Positions 37,515 through 46,575 of a DNA stretch of 64,000 nucleotides are shown here, in pieces. The stretch comes from Lachnospiraceae bacterium. Lineage in GTDB: Bacteria > Bacillota > Clostridia > Lachnospirales > Lachnospiraceae. Made by a program: the position numbers and the translations under genes. The notes beneath the pieces are model-generated. The model made no database searches, was not told where the DNA came from, and saw nothing but the letters and a program-made list of their open reading frames with translations. The stretch spans positions 97,765-161,764 of the forward strand of contig CAJTDX010000005.1 of assembly GCA_910575155.1 (NCBI GenBank), read 5' to 3'. The number at the start of each line of letters is the position of its first letter. The first letter of the stretch is position 1.

Positions 37515-39902
37515 ATGTATTTACGAATACTAAAAAAAGACCTAAAGCGCAAAAGGGCAATGAACGTGATATTGCTGGTGTTTATTATACTCGCGTCGAT
37601 GTTCATGTCCTCAGGCGTGAGCAACATCATCACCGTGACGACTGCGCTGGACAGCTATTTTGAAATGGCGGACGTACCCGATTACTGGGCGATGAGCGAA
37701 AACAAATCCTCAGACAAGGACATTTGTGGGACACTTGAAAACGCCTCCGCGATAGACGAGTTCCGTATCGAGGAGTACGTCCGTGTGTCCCAGTCCAATA
37801 TTACGCGGGCCGGCGAACCGCTTAACGATTCCAACGCCAATCAGATATTTGTATTACAGAGCGACAGCGATATGGGGATGAATTATTTCCTGGACGACGA
37901 AAATATTCTTAAAAGCGTACCGAAAGGGGAAATTTACGCTACCCGTTTCATAGAGAAAAGCATGGGACTTAAGGTAGGCGACAAAATTACTGTCGAAATA
38001 GAGGGCGTAAGCCACGAATTTACCTTTGCGGGCAGTTTCAAGGACGCTGTCTGCGGCACGGAATTGATGGGCATTAAAAGGTTTATCATGAACGGCGAGG
38101 AATTTGACGAATATATGTCCGACGAAACGATGAAAAATATGTACGGCGGGAAATTCTTATACATACACACCGCCAATCTTGACAAGACCCTGTCCCAGAT
38201 AGCGGATATATCCGACAGCTTTACCTTTGCGAGTGGCACGGATACACTGGGTCAAGCCTATATTTTTAACATGATAATCTTGGGTCTTATCCTTGCGGTG
38301 AGCCTTATTCTTATCATCATATCCTTTGCGGTACTGCGGTTCACCATAGCCTTTACCCTCTCCGAAGAATTCCGCGAGATAGGCGTTATGAAAGCAATAG
38401 GCATACGGAACATAAAAATTCGGGGGCTGTACCTTACAAAATACTTCGCCATTTCCGTTGTCGGCGCAGCACTCGGCTTGATACTCAGCTACCCATTCGG
38501 GAAAATGCTTATTAGTTATTCCTCGGAGTCTATTATAATAGACAGCAGCAATAACGGATTTGTAAACATTGCCTGCGCGGTTCTGACAGCGGCTGTGATT
38601 CTCCTGTTCTGTCTCAGTTGTACGGGCAGGGTGAGCAAAATGTCCCCTATCGACGCTGTAAGGAACGGGCAGACAGGGGAACGCTTCCGCAAAAAAGGCG
38701 TTATGAGCCTTGGAAAATCGCGGCTTGGCACGACGGCTTTCCTTGCCGCAAACGATATTGTAAGCAGTCCCAAACGCTACGCTGTCATTGCTTTTACGTT
38801 TTTTCTGTGTATGTCGCTGCTGATAATGCTTTCCAATGTCACGGCGTCTCTTAAAAGCGGAAAGCTGCTGAAATATTTCGGGAATGCAGACTGCCACGCC
38901 GTTGCGGACATCGGCGACGAAGCTGTGAAATTTATGACCGTGGACGGACATGAAAAGGTTAAAAAATATCTTGATGATATGGAGCAGACCCTTGCGGAAA
39001 ACGGTATGCCCGCGGAATGTATGACGGAATATTATATTTATACGATGATAAGATACGGCGAATATGAAAGCAAGACAGCTATACTTCAGGGTACGGGAAC
39101 AACAATGGATATGTACGAATATTTAGAGGGTACTCCTCCCCAAAACAGCGACGAAATTGCGATGACAACCCTTTTGGCAAAAAAGCTGGGTGCGGAAATA
39201 GGCGATACCGTTACCTTGTCCTACCCGACGGGCGAAACGGCGGAGTTCATCATAACCGCTCTGTATCAGGCAATGGTCAACCAGGGCATATCCGTAAGGG
39301 TTCATACCGACTGCGATATCAACTATATCGCAGCAATCGGCTCCCCCGGTACGCAGATAAGATTTACCGACGACCCCGACGATAAGGAAGTATTAAGCAG
39401 AATTGAAAAAATCGAGGAGCTTTATCCTAAGTTTTCAAGCGTTAAAACAGCGGGCGAAACCGTAAAGGACACCACCGGAGTCGGCGATGCCATAGACGCG
39501 GTTAAAAAAATGTCCGCCGTCCTTACGGTAATTTTAGCCGCACTTATAACCGTGCTTATGGCGCGTTCCTTTATCGCAAAGGAGCAGGCGGAAATTGCCC
39601 TTTTGAAAGCCATCGGCATTAGGAACGCCAAAATATATGGACAGTACACATTAAGATTTTTCATTGCGGTGGCGGCGGCTGTACTTCTTGCGGAGTTTTT
39701 GGGTATGCCCCTTACAAAGCTTTGCTTTGACCCTATTTTCGGGACGATGGGGCTTGAAATGGGCGTAGAATATATGCAAAACCCTGTGGAGATATACGCA
39801 GTATTCCCCGTTATCGTCCTTACCGCCACAGCCGTAAGCGCGTTTTTGACCTCTTTGTACACAAGAAAAATCAAATCCTCCGATACAGCAAGCATTGAAT
39901 AA
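37515..39902 (+). CDS. FtsX-type ABC transporter permease
   Basis: 795 aa. One membrane helix at residues 17-37, a large outer domain (40-245), three helices (about 250-375), a further pair with a second outer domain (about 420-660), and three more helices at the end (665-785). MKAIGIRNIKIRGLYLTKY and LKAIGIRNAKIYGQYTLRF are the two cytosolic coupling helices of MacB/FtsX permeases. Together with the ATPase and two-component genes that follow, this is a Bce/Vex-like unit for resisting or sensing cell-envelope peptides. AAAGGAG precedes the ATG. Codon choice (many GGC, GAC, ACG) differs from the AT-rich defence genes upstream, suggesting separate arrival. Confidence 0.88.
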   Translation: MYLRILKKDLKRKRAMNVILLVFIILASMFMSSGVSNIITVTTALDSYFEMADVPDYWAMSENKSSDKDICGTLENASAIDEFRIEEYVRVSQSNITRAGEPLNDSNANQIFVLQSDSDMGMNYFLDDENILKSVPKGEIYATRFIEKSMGLKVGDKITVEIEGVSHEFTFAGSFKDAVCGTELMGIKRFIMNGEEFDEYMSDETMKNMYGGKFLYIHTANLDKTLSQIADISDSFTFASGTDTLGQAYIFNMIILGLILAVSLILIIISFAVLRFTIAFTLSEEFREIGVMKAIGIRNIKIRGLYLTKYFAISVVGAALGLILSYPFGKMLISYSSESIIIDSSNNGFVNIACAVLTAAVILLFCLSCTGRVSKMSPIDAVRNGQTGERFRKKGVMSLGKSRLGTTAFLAANDIVSSPKRYAVIAFTFFLCMSLLIMLSNVTASLKSGKLLKYFGNADCHAVADIGDEAVKFMTVDGHEKVKKYLDDMEQTLAENGMPAECMTEYYIYTMIRYGEYESKTAILQGTGTTMDMYEYLEGTPPQNSDEIAMTTLLAKKLGAEIGDTVTLSYPTGETAEFIITALYQAMVNQGISVRVHTDCDINYIAAIGSPGTQIRFTDDPDDKEVLSRIEKIEELYPKFSSVKTAGETVKDTTGVGDAIDAVKKMSAVLTVILAALITVLMARSFIAKEQAEIALLKAIGIRNAKIYGQYTLRFFIAVAAAVLLAEFLGMPLTKLCFDPIFGTMGLEMGVEYMQNPVEIYAVFPVIVLTATAVSAFLTSLYTRKIKSSDTASIE

Positions 39903-39920
39903 TGAAAGGAAGAATCAATT

Positions 39921-40679
39921 ATGAATATTCTCGAAGTAAAAGACCTCTGCAAAACGTATATCGTAAACAAGCGGCAGAACAACGTATTGAAAAATGTAAA
40001 TTTCACGATTGGCGAGGGAGAAATGGTCGCCGTTATGGGTCCGTCAGGTTCTGGAAAATCCACGCTGCTGTACGCAGTTTCGGGCATGGATAACTTTACC
40101 GCAGGAGAAGTGAGTTTCTGTGGGAAAAATATCGCAGGGATAGGAGAAAAAGAACTTGCAGCCCTGCGCCTTGACGAAATGGGTTTTATCTTTCAGCAAA
40201 TGTATATGCTGAAAAACCTCACCATATTGGATAATATCATACTTCCTGCAACGCAATCCAAAAAGCAGCGTGAACCCCGCAGGGAAACGGCGCGGCGCGG
40301 CCAAGATTTCATGCGCAAGCTCGGCATTATCGACATTGCCGACAACGACATCAATGAGGTTTCGGGCGGTCAGCTCCAGCGGGCGTGCATTTGCCGCAGT
40401 ATGATAAACAACCCGAAAATGATTTTTGCCGACGAGCCGACAGGGGCATTGAACCGCACTTCCTCCGACGAGGTAATGGAAGAGCTTGTAAAATTAAATT
40501 CTGAGGGAACAACAATCATGCTCGTTACCCACGATGTTAAGGTCGCGGCAAAATGTACAAGGGTCATGTACATTGTTGACGGGAACATAAAGGGAGAGTA
40601 CGACTTAAGCGACTGTTCCACACAGATAAGAGAACGGGAGCGCGCATTGAATAACTGGCTTCTGGAATTAGGGTGGTAA
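39921..40679 (+). CDS. ABC transporter ATPase of the MacB/LolD type
   Basis: 252 aa. Walker A GPSGSGKST (about 39-47), signature VSGGQLQRACICRSM, Walker B KMIFADEPTGALNR, and a switch histidine in LVTHD. In the fourth motif GALN replaces the usual GALD, a conservative change at the D-loop. It drives the FtsX-type permease gene 18 bases upstream. GAAAGGAAG is the ribosome site. It ends one base before the response regulator ATG, so all four genes form one operon. Confidence 0.92.
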   Translation: MNILEVKDLCKTYIVNKRQNNVLKNVNFTIGEGEMVAVMGPSGSGKSTLLYAVSGMDNFTAGEVSFCGKNIAGIGEKELAALRLDEMGFIFQQMYMLKNLTILDNIILPATQSKKQREPRRETARRGQDFMRKLGIIDIADNDINEVSGGQLQRACICRSMINNPKMIFADEPTGALNRTSSDEVMEELVKLNSEGTTIMLVTHDVKVAAKCTRVMYIVDGNIKGEYDLSDCSTQIRERERALNNWLLELGW

Positions 40680-40680
40680 T

Positions 40681-41346
40681 ATGGATATTCTCATTGTTGA
40701 GGACAACAAGGAGCTTGCTGACCTGCTGTGTGATTTTCTCCGTGCGGAAAATTATACAGTATCGGCGGTTCAAACAGCCGAAGAAGCCTTGCTGCTGTAC
40801 AAAAGATACGGCGCAAGGCTTGTCGTGCTTGACATCATGCTGCCTGATAAGGACGGATTTTATGTTCTGGAAAAAATCCGCAGGTCGAGCAACACGCCCG
40901 TATTGATTGTAAGTGCGAAAACGGAAAAGGATGACAAGCTGAACGGACTGAATCTCGGCGCAGACGATTATATAGAAAAGCCATATGATATTGATATTAT
41001 GCTCGCAAAAATAAGCGGGATTTTTAAGCGACGATACGCTCTTGACGAAATTACTGACGACAATATACGCATAAATAAGGCGAGCCGTGCCGTTTACAAA
41101 AATGAAAAAAAACTTGAAATGACCACGAAGGAATTTGAGCTGCTTCTGCTTTTAATGGAGAATAAGGGCAGGGCTTTAAGCAAGGAATACATTTTTGAAC
41201 AGGTCTGGGGCAGCGACAGCTTTTCAGAACAGCAGACACTGACGGTACACATAAAATGGCTGCGGCAGAAAATAGAGGACGCCCCCAAAAACCCTAAAAA
41301 AATAGTTACCGTATGGGGGGTGGGTTATAAATATGAAAGCGTTTAA
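40681..41346 (+). CDS. OmpR-type response regulator
   Basis: 221 aa. Receiver domain 1-115 with phosphorylation site Asp51 (VVLDIMLPDKDGF), acidic pair ED at 7-8 and Lys in KPYD. Winged-helix effector domain 130-220 (MTTKEFELLLLLMENKGRAL, then VWGVGYKYE). Its 3' end overlaps the kinase gene by 14 bases. Likely activates the transporter operon at 37515. Confidence 0.93.
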   Translation: MDILIVEDNKELADLLCDFLRAENYTVSAVQTAEEALLLYKRYGARLVVLDIMLPDKDGFYVLEKIRRSSNTPVLIVSAKTEKDDKLNGLNLGADDYIEKPYDIDIMLAKISGIFKRRYALDEITDDNIRINKASRAVYKNEKKLEMTTKEFELLLLLMENKGRALSKEYIFEQVWGSDSFSEQQTLTVHIKWLRQKIEDAPKNPKKIVTVWGVGYKYESV

Positions 41347-42556
41347 CAAAATTTTCTCCGTAGTTGCGATTGCCGTAATCCTGTTGTTTGTTGTAGTGAA
41401 TATAATTCTTGCCGCCGACAGAACCAATGGGAGCAGGCAATATCGAGTGGAGATAAGCCGTCTTGTCCATGAAATAGAAACGAATGGTTCTGCCGACATT
41501 TCCGAATGTGTGTACGTTACAAATATTGAACGATACGGAGAAAAATTTTACATCACGGACAGCGACTATGTTATCCGTGAAATAAACGGAGAACTTTATC
41601 GCTTTGATTACAATACTAACGGCTACTCCGACAAAACGCAGCTTACAGGAATTGTAAATGCTGTTCTCGGCGTTATGGCGATTTTAATCATAACGGTTTT
41701 GCTTTATATAAAATTCGCAATTCTTATGCCCTTTGAACGTCTGAGCGGTATCCCTTACGAGCTTTCAAAGGGTAATCTCGCCGCGCCGATAAAGGAAACG
41801 AAAAGCCGTTTTTTCGGAAAATTTCTTTGGGGGATCAATATTCTCCGTGAAAATATAGAACAGCAAAAGCAGCGCGAACTGGAAATGCAGAAAGAAAAGA
41901 AAACACTGCTGCTATCGCTCTCGCACGATATTAAAACGCCGCTTTCCGCTATAAAATTGTACTCGGCAGCACTGTCGAAAAATTTGTATTCGGACGCGGA
42001 AAAGCAGCACAAAATCGCTGAAAACATCAACGAAAAAGCGGAGGAGATCGAGGGCTATGTTTCACAGATTATAACGGCTTCAAGAGAAGATTTCTTCAGC
42101 TTTGAAGTGAATATGGGCGAGTTTTATCTTTCGGAACTTGTTGAAAAAATCGCGGGATATTACAAGGAAAAACTGGCACTTATCAAAACAGATTTTATTA
42201 TCGGAAAATATAAAAACTGTCTGCTATCGGGGGATTTGAGCAGGAGCGTTGAAGTGATGCAAAACATTATGGAAAATGCCCTCAAATACGGCGATGGCAG
42301 ACGTGTGGAATTGATTTTCCCCGAAGACGACGAATGCGTCCAAATTGCAATCATGAACGGCGGTTGTACGCTTGAGAATGACGATTTGACGCATATTTTC
42401 GAGAGCTTTTGGCGCGGAGCAAATGCAGGAAACATTGGCGGCAACGGGCTGGGACTTTACATTTGCAGACAGCTCATGCGCAAGATGAATGGCGAGATTT
42501 TTGCGAAAATCGATAATGACATCATCACCGTCACCACAGTTTTCGCAAGAGCGTGA
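41333..42556 (+). CDS. sensor histidine kinase
   Basis: 407 aa. Membrane helices at about 8-28 and 107-130 flank an 80-residue outer domain. HAMP-like linker, then the H-box LSLSHDIKTPLSAIKL with His198, N-box NIMENALKYGD near 307, and G-box GGNGLGLYICRQLM near 365. Partner of the response regulator, with which it overlaps. Unlike the intramembrane-sensing BceS kinases it has a true outer domain, so it may bind a ligand itself. Confidence 0.93.
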   Translation: MKAFNKIFSVVAIAVILLFVVVNIILAADRTNGSRQYRVEISRLVHEIETNGSADISECVYVTNIERYGEKFYITDSDYVIREINGELYRFDYNTNGYSDKTQLTGIVNAVLGVMAILIITVLLYIKFAILMPFERLSGIPYELSKGNLAAPIKETKSRFFGKFLWGINILRENIEQQKQRELEMQKEKKTLLLSLSHDIKTPLSAIKLYSAALSKNLYSDAEKQHKIAENINEKAEEIEGYVSQIITASREDFFSFEVNMGEFYLSELVEKIAGYYKEKLALIKTDFIIGKYKNCLLSGDLSRSVEVMQNIMENALKYGDGRRVELIFPEDDECVQIAIMNGGCTLENDDLTHIFESFWRGANAGNIGGNGLGLYICRQLMRKMNGEIFAKIDNDIITVTTVFARA

Positions 42557-42663
42557 ATGATTGAAAATTGAAAAAGCCATGCAAAGGATAGGTAAATATA
42601 TGCGAATCAATCACACAAGAGAAATAGCTTATTATTCGAAAATAATAGAGAGGTATTTGAAAA

Positions 42664-42834
42664 ATGAAATTAGAATGGATACGCTGCCCCATCTGCGGTA
42701 GTAAAACTCGTGACAGAATTAGATCGGATACGATTATGAAAAACTATCCGCTCTACTGTCCGAAATGTAAGCAGGAAACGTTGATTAATGTAAAAGAGTT
42801 ACAAGTAACTGTCATCAAAGAGCCAGACGCTTAA
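42664..42834 (+). CDS. cysteine-rich KTR domain protein
   Basis: 56 aa from ATG 42664. Two CxxC pairs (RCPICGSKTRDRIRSDT and YCPKCKQETLI) form a zinc ribbon, ending IKEPDA. Small KTR proteins of this type are common at the edges of conjugative and mobilizable elements in clostridia; function unknown. A terminator follows immediately. Confidence 0.75.
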   Translation: MKLEWIRCPICGSKTRDRIRSDTIMKNYPLYCPKCKQETLINVKELQVTVIKEPDA

Positions 42835-42840
42835 GACGCA

Positions 42841-42892
42841 GAGCCGATGAACTTGTGAGTTTATATCATAGTTCGTTGGCTCTATTTTATTT
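42841..42892 (+). terminator. terminator after the KTR gene
   Basis: GAGCCGATGAACT pairs with AGTTCGTTGGCTC (two non-Watson-Crick positions) and is followed by TATTTTATTT. Confidence 0.7.
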
Positions 42893-42978
42893 CATAAGGT
42901 TTTAAGCCAAACGCCCACCAAATAAAAAAACGGCGTATGGTGGGCGGTATTGCTATGCCCGAAAAGACTTAACAGACA

Positions 42979-43016
42979 CTCCCCAGACCTGTTTTTAAGT
43001 TTGGGGAGATTTTTTA
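42979..43016 (+). terminator. terminator at the left end of E3
   Basis: CTCCCCA (42979-42985) pairs with TGGGGAG (43002-43008), then a six-T run. Also present in E2. Confidence 0.75.
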
Positions 43017-43188
43017 TGTTCTTTTTTCGGGCGGTTACTTATTTGTCCATACAACGCAATGTTCATCCATACATAGCATATCGGGGACTGGCAGGAAGCC
43101 AGTTAAAAAAATCCCTGCATATGTAAGGCTGCTTCTCGCCATGAAAACAGAAATAGAATATCCCAATGGTAGAAGCTGCATTTCCTAC

Positions 43189-43223
43189 AACCGTAAAGGT
43201 CACAGTACCTTTGCGGTTTTTAT
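43189..43223 (+). terminator. hairpin with T run before the E3 sigma-like gene
   Basis: AACCGTAAAGGT pairs with ACCTTTGCGGTT (one mismatch), then five T. Conserved in E2 and E4, so it is a part of the element and may shield or attenuate the sigma-like gene. Confidence 0.7.
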
Positions 43224-43386
43224 TTTGTCAATTTTTATCGGAATACGCCGCAGGGCTTTTTCTGATGTTGGCTGCCGTTCGCCGCCTTTTCCATCTGCAT
43301 TAGTTAAACAGCAATCTTCTTGACCTAATGGTCAAGAAGCATCGCAGGCAGAAGCCTGCTCAATTCAGATTGGAGGAAAAAGGAGA

Positions 43387-43812
43387 ATGGCATACAACAA
43401 CGGACGTGAAGACAGGAAATGGCGTATCTGGAAAGAAGCCGAAGAAAAAATATTGCGGGAACATGGAGTTGATGAAACCACCATTGAGCAAATCCGCATA
43501 GACGACAGGGCAGACTTCAATTCCAACAGGCGGTTTTACCACTGGTCAAGCAACTTCGGGGAATACCTTGAGGGAATGGCAGACAGGGAGAAGCAGGCGG
43601 AGGTAATGACCGTTGCCGATTTACTGGACGAAATTGAAAACGAAACCCTATATCGGGCATTGCTTACGGTGGATAGGCGTACCCTGCAAATCGTCCTGCT
43701 GAAAATGCAGGGCTATTCCACAAAGGAGATTGCCCCGCTTGTTGGACTGACAGCGGGGGCTATTTATGCAAGGTTAAACCATCTGCGGAAAAAGCTGCGG
43801 AAAATTTTATAA
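43387..43812 (+). CDS. sigma-70 region-4-like protein of E3
   Basis: 141 aa, differing from the E2 copy at some 15 positions. C-terminal helix-turn-helix GYSTKEIAPLVGLTAGAIYA. GGAGGAAAAAGGAG precedes the ATG. No region 2, so it likely works as a regulator with host RNA polymerase. First gene of E3 and separate from the mob operon, which has its own promoter 125 bases downstream. Confidence 0.8.
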   Translation: MAYNNGREDRKWRIWKEAEEKILREHGVDETTIEQIRIDDRADFNSNRRFYHWSSNFGEYLEGMADREKQAEVMTVADLLDEIENETLYRALLTVDRRTLQIVLLKMQGYSTKEIAPLVGLTAGAIYARLNHLRKKLRKIL

Positions 43813-43936
43813 GCGTCTAATATTTCCCGCTTTTCTATGGACTATTGGGTGAGGGATAAAATTCCCCCGCCCAATTTTAAAAACGGATGTATAAAAAGTT
43901 TGTCCACAGGGAATACTAAAAGTTTTGCCAAATTTC

Positions 43937-43966
43937 TTGACATGGGTGCAGCCGCTATGATATTCT
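43937..43966 (+). promoter_or_regulatory. promoter of the E3 mob operon
   Basis: TTGACA (43937-43942) and TATTCT (43961-43966) with an 18-base spacer, as in E1 and E2. Confidence 0.7.
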
Positions 43967-44301
43967 AAAATACCCACAAGGGAATTGGAAGATTGAAAAT
44001 GAAATAAGCGCATAGATTGCAGAATGGATTGTCAGCCAGCGGACAAAGCTGACCGCCGCCGAAAATAAACTTCTGTTTTCGGCTGATGAGTGGAATCATG
44101 GTTTTGAATTTCAAAGCCGTTACATAGCATTGCGAATCCAAGCAGGAGAAAACACTCCTGTCATTCGTGATGCCGTGTAGCGGCTTTTTCATTTATCCAA
44201 AAGTCAAGAGAAATCGAATCCAGAACGGAGGTGGAAAGGACATAGGGGTTTTCTTTTCGGAGGGTAAGGCAGGCGTTAAAGATGCCGCTGCACAGGAAAA
44301 T

Positions 44302-44383
44302 GCTCTGCGGCGTTGTCCACAGAGATAGCGAGCATCGGATTGTGTCAGCCACAATCCCAATCCACGCCGCTTGTGGGCGTGGA
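44302..44383. promoter_or_regulatory. oriT candidate hairpins of E3
   Basis: CTCTGCG/CACAGAG-like hairpin (about 44303-44324), GGATTGTG/CACAATCC (44337-44357) and TCCACGCC/GGCGTGGA (44361-44383). Compared with E2 the third stem has changed on both arms, and its loop (GCTTGTG against GCTTGCA) has also drifted. Confidence 0.6.
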
Positions 44384-44448
44384 CTTACTCAGGGAACATC
44401 CCTGAATACCCTGTTAAAAATGAAATTCAAGACTGGAGGATAAGAAAA

Positions 44449-44805
44449 ATGAGCAGAGAAAAATCAGAAAAGGACGCGCGGAATGTCCCGATTACCGTCC
44501 GATTGAACGAAGAAGAACATAAAAAATTAAAGCAGTGCGCCGCTGCCTGCGGTCTGTCCGTAGCCGAATTTATGCGCCAGTTATGCAAAGGAAACGCCCC
44601 ACAGCCACAGCCTAAAACCGAGTTTTGGGAGCTGTTAAACAAACTCTATGAGGTGCATGACGCTTTCAAAAAGTGTGTTCCTTATTACCCTGCCGCCGCT
44701 GATACCTGTATGGAGATTGAGGATTTTATCTTAGAACTGCAACAGAAAACAACTCTCCCACAACGATTTAGCGTAGAAGAATTGACAGAACAGGGGGCAG
44801 TTTAA
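44449..44805 (+). CDS. mobC: MobC-like relaxosome protein of E3
   Basis: 118 aa from ATG 44449 (GGAGGATAAGAAAA upstream). Ribbon-helix-helix NVPITVRLNEEEHKKLKQCA. Its intact CGA codon at Arg18 is the reference for the nonsense change in E1. One base separates it from the relaxase. Confidence 0.82.
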   Translation: MSREKSEKDARNVPITVRLNEEEHKKLKQCAAACGLSVAEFMRQLCKGNAPQPQPKTEFWELLNKLYEVHDAFKKCVPYYPAAADTCMEIEDFILELQQKTTLPQRFSVEELTEQGAV

Positions 44806-44806
44806 T

Positions 44807-46171
44807 TTGGCAGTAACGAGCCTATGGCATGTCAAAGGGAGCATAAAAGACGTGATTGACTATATAGAAAATCCAGAAAAAACCGTGCCGAATCGAGATA
44901 TGCAGGATTTTTTTGACGTGTTCTCCTATGTGAAGAATCTGTTAAAAACAAATGAGGGCGAGTATGTTTCCGCAATCAACTGTCTGAAAGAAACAGCATT
45001 ACAGCAGATGATTTTGACAAAAAAACAGTACCAAAAGACAGGCGGATATATCGCTTGGCACGGCTACCAGAGCTTCAAGCCAAACGAGGTAACGCCCGAA
45101 CAGTGCCATGAAATCGGGTTGAAGCTAGCCAGGGAGATGTGGGGCGACAAGTACCAGATAATCGTTGCCACCCACCTTGACAAAGGACATCTGCATAATC
45201 ACTTCTGCTTTAACTCCGTTTCTTATCTGGATGGGAGCAAATATAATTACTCAAAATCGGAGCAGAAACGGTTGAGGGAAGTGTCCGACCGATTGTGTTT
45301 TGAGTACGGATTGTCAGTCATAGAGCATCCGAAGAAAGCCCCGTCAAGACCGCTTTATCTAGATGAAAAAAGCGGCAAACCCACACGCTACAACGTCTAT
45401 CGGGAGGATTTGAGGGAGGCAATCAACGGGAGCAGGGATTTACAGCACATGATAAAATACCTTGCCGACAAGGGATATGAGGTTGATTTTTCGGGCAGCC
45501 ATTGGAAAATGAAGCTGCCGCAATACAACCATTTCACAAGGTTAGACACGCTTGACGAGCGGCTGACTCCCAATTTCATACAGTCATGTTTAAAGGGAGC
45601 ATACAAATTTGGGAACTACAAAGCAAGGATTTCCTACTCCCCGCATATGCCAGAGCAGTACAAAAACGCATGGAAACCACACCAAAAAACCACGGGGATT
45701 TTAGCATTGTACTATTACTGGTGCTATCAGTTAGGGATATTTCCCAAAGGCACGGACTACAAGCCGACAAGCCCGCTGATGAAAGAGGAGCTTCGGAAAC
45801 TGGACGAGATTACCGCACAGGTGCGGTATATGTCAAAGCATAACATCTCCACCCTCTCCGACTTACACGCCGACAGGGAGCAAAACCAGAGTGAAATGAA
45901 TAAACTTATCGACTACCGCCAGCACTTGCGGAATAAGGTACGCCGTGCCACACCAGCCGAAAAAGAAACACTCCGAGCCGAAAAACAGGGCGTGACGGAG
46001 CGGATAACGGAGCTTAGGAAGCGGCTGAAATATGCAGACGGGATTGAGAAACGCTCCGCCCACATTGATGACTGCTTAGACCAAATCCACGACACGATGG
46101 AAAATCAGCGTCCAAACCGACAGAAACAGCTAATTAAAACAGACCGCAGGAGGGAGGAATCATTGCGATGA
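44807..46171 (+). CDS. relaxase/mobilization nuclease of E3 (MOBP-like)
   Basis: 454 aa, starting with TTG at 44807 where E1 and E2 have ATG. THLDKGHLHNHFCF carries the metal-binding histidines 123, 128, 130 and 132. C-terminal coiled coil as in the other copies. Its stop overlaps the TnpW start (ATGA). The weaker start codon could lower relaxase output relative to MobC. Confidence 0.9.
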   Translation: MAVTSLWHVKGSIKDVIDYIENPEKTVPNRDMQDFFDVFSYVKNLLKTNEGEYVSAINCLKETALQQMILTKKQYQKTGGYIAWHGYQSFKPNEVTPEQCHEIGLKLAREMWGDKYQIIVATHLDKGHLHNHFCFNSVSYLDGSKYNYSKSEQKRLREVSDRLCFEYGLSVIEHPKKAPSRPLYLDEKSGKPTRYNVYREDLREAINGSRDLQHMIKYLADKGYEVDFSGSHWKMKLPQYNHFTRLDTLDERLTPNFIQSCLKGAYKFGNYKARISYSPHMPEQYKNAWKPHQKTTGILALYYYWCYQLGIFPKGTDYKPTSPLMKEELRKLDEITAQVRYMSKHNISTLSDLHADREQNQSEMNKLIDYRQHLRNKVRRATPAEKETLRAEKQGVTERITELRKRLKYADGIEKRSAHIDDCLDQIHDTMENQRPNRQKQLIKTDRRREESLR

Positions 46172-46467
46172 GCAGACTGTCCGAGGAAGAAATACAGGCG
46201 ATTATGGAGGAATACAAGGACATCCCTATGGTAAATCCAGATAAAATATATCCCCCTCTGCCGCCTGTCCAGAACGTCACGCCCCTTGTCCGCATCCCAG
46301 AGCCGATGAGCATTACCGAGAAAATCGGCGGCACGGAATACACCGTCAACGCCCATTTCCGAAAAGACGGGCGGGATTTGCTTGCAACGCTTACAGATAT
46401 TTTTCGGCGCAGCGCACAGGGATATGGATTTTATGATGAGAATTGGGGTGATGACAACGGGGAATAA
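46168..46467 (+). CDS. tnpW: TnpW family protein of E3
   Basis: 99 aa. The N-terminal half is proline-rich (KIYPPLPPVQNVTPLVRIPE). The conserved module is ITEKIGGTEYTVNAHFRKDG followed by LLATLTDIFRR. It overlaps the relaxase by four bases and lies about 110 bases before the recombinase. Role unknown. Confidence 0.72.
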   Translation: MSRLSEEEIQAIMEEYKDIPMVNPDKIYPPLPPVQNVTPLVRIPEPMSITEKIGGTEYTVNAHFRKDGRDLLATLTDIFRRSAQGYGFYDENWGDDNGE

Positions 46468-46575
46468 CAGGCAGCGGAAGAATTATCGCTTTAAAGCGTT
46501 GAAGTTTAAGGGCAGATGTGGTACACTGTACCTACACTTCACAATACCGTGTCTGCTGTCGGAAAGGAGAGCTTT

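Noticed and set aside
43387..43812. Full ECF sigma factor
   Set aside because: Only the region 4-like helix-turn-helix is present; there is no region 2 for -10 recognition and core binding.
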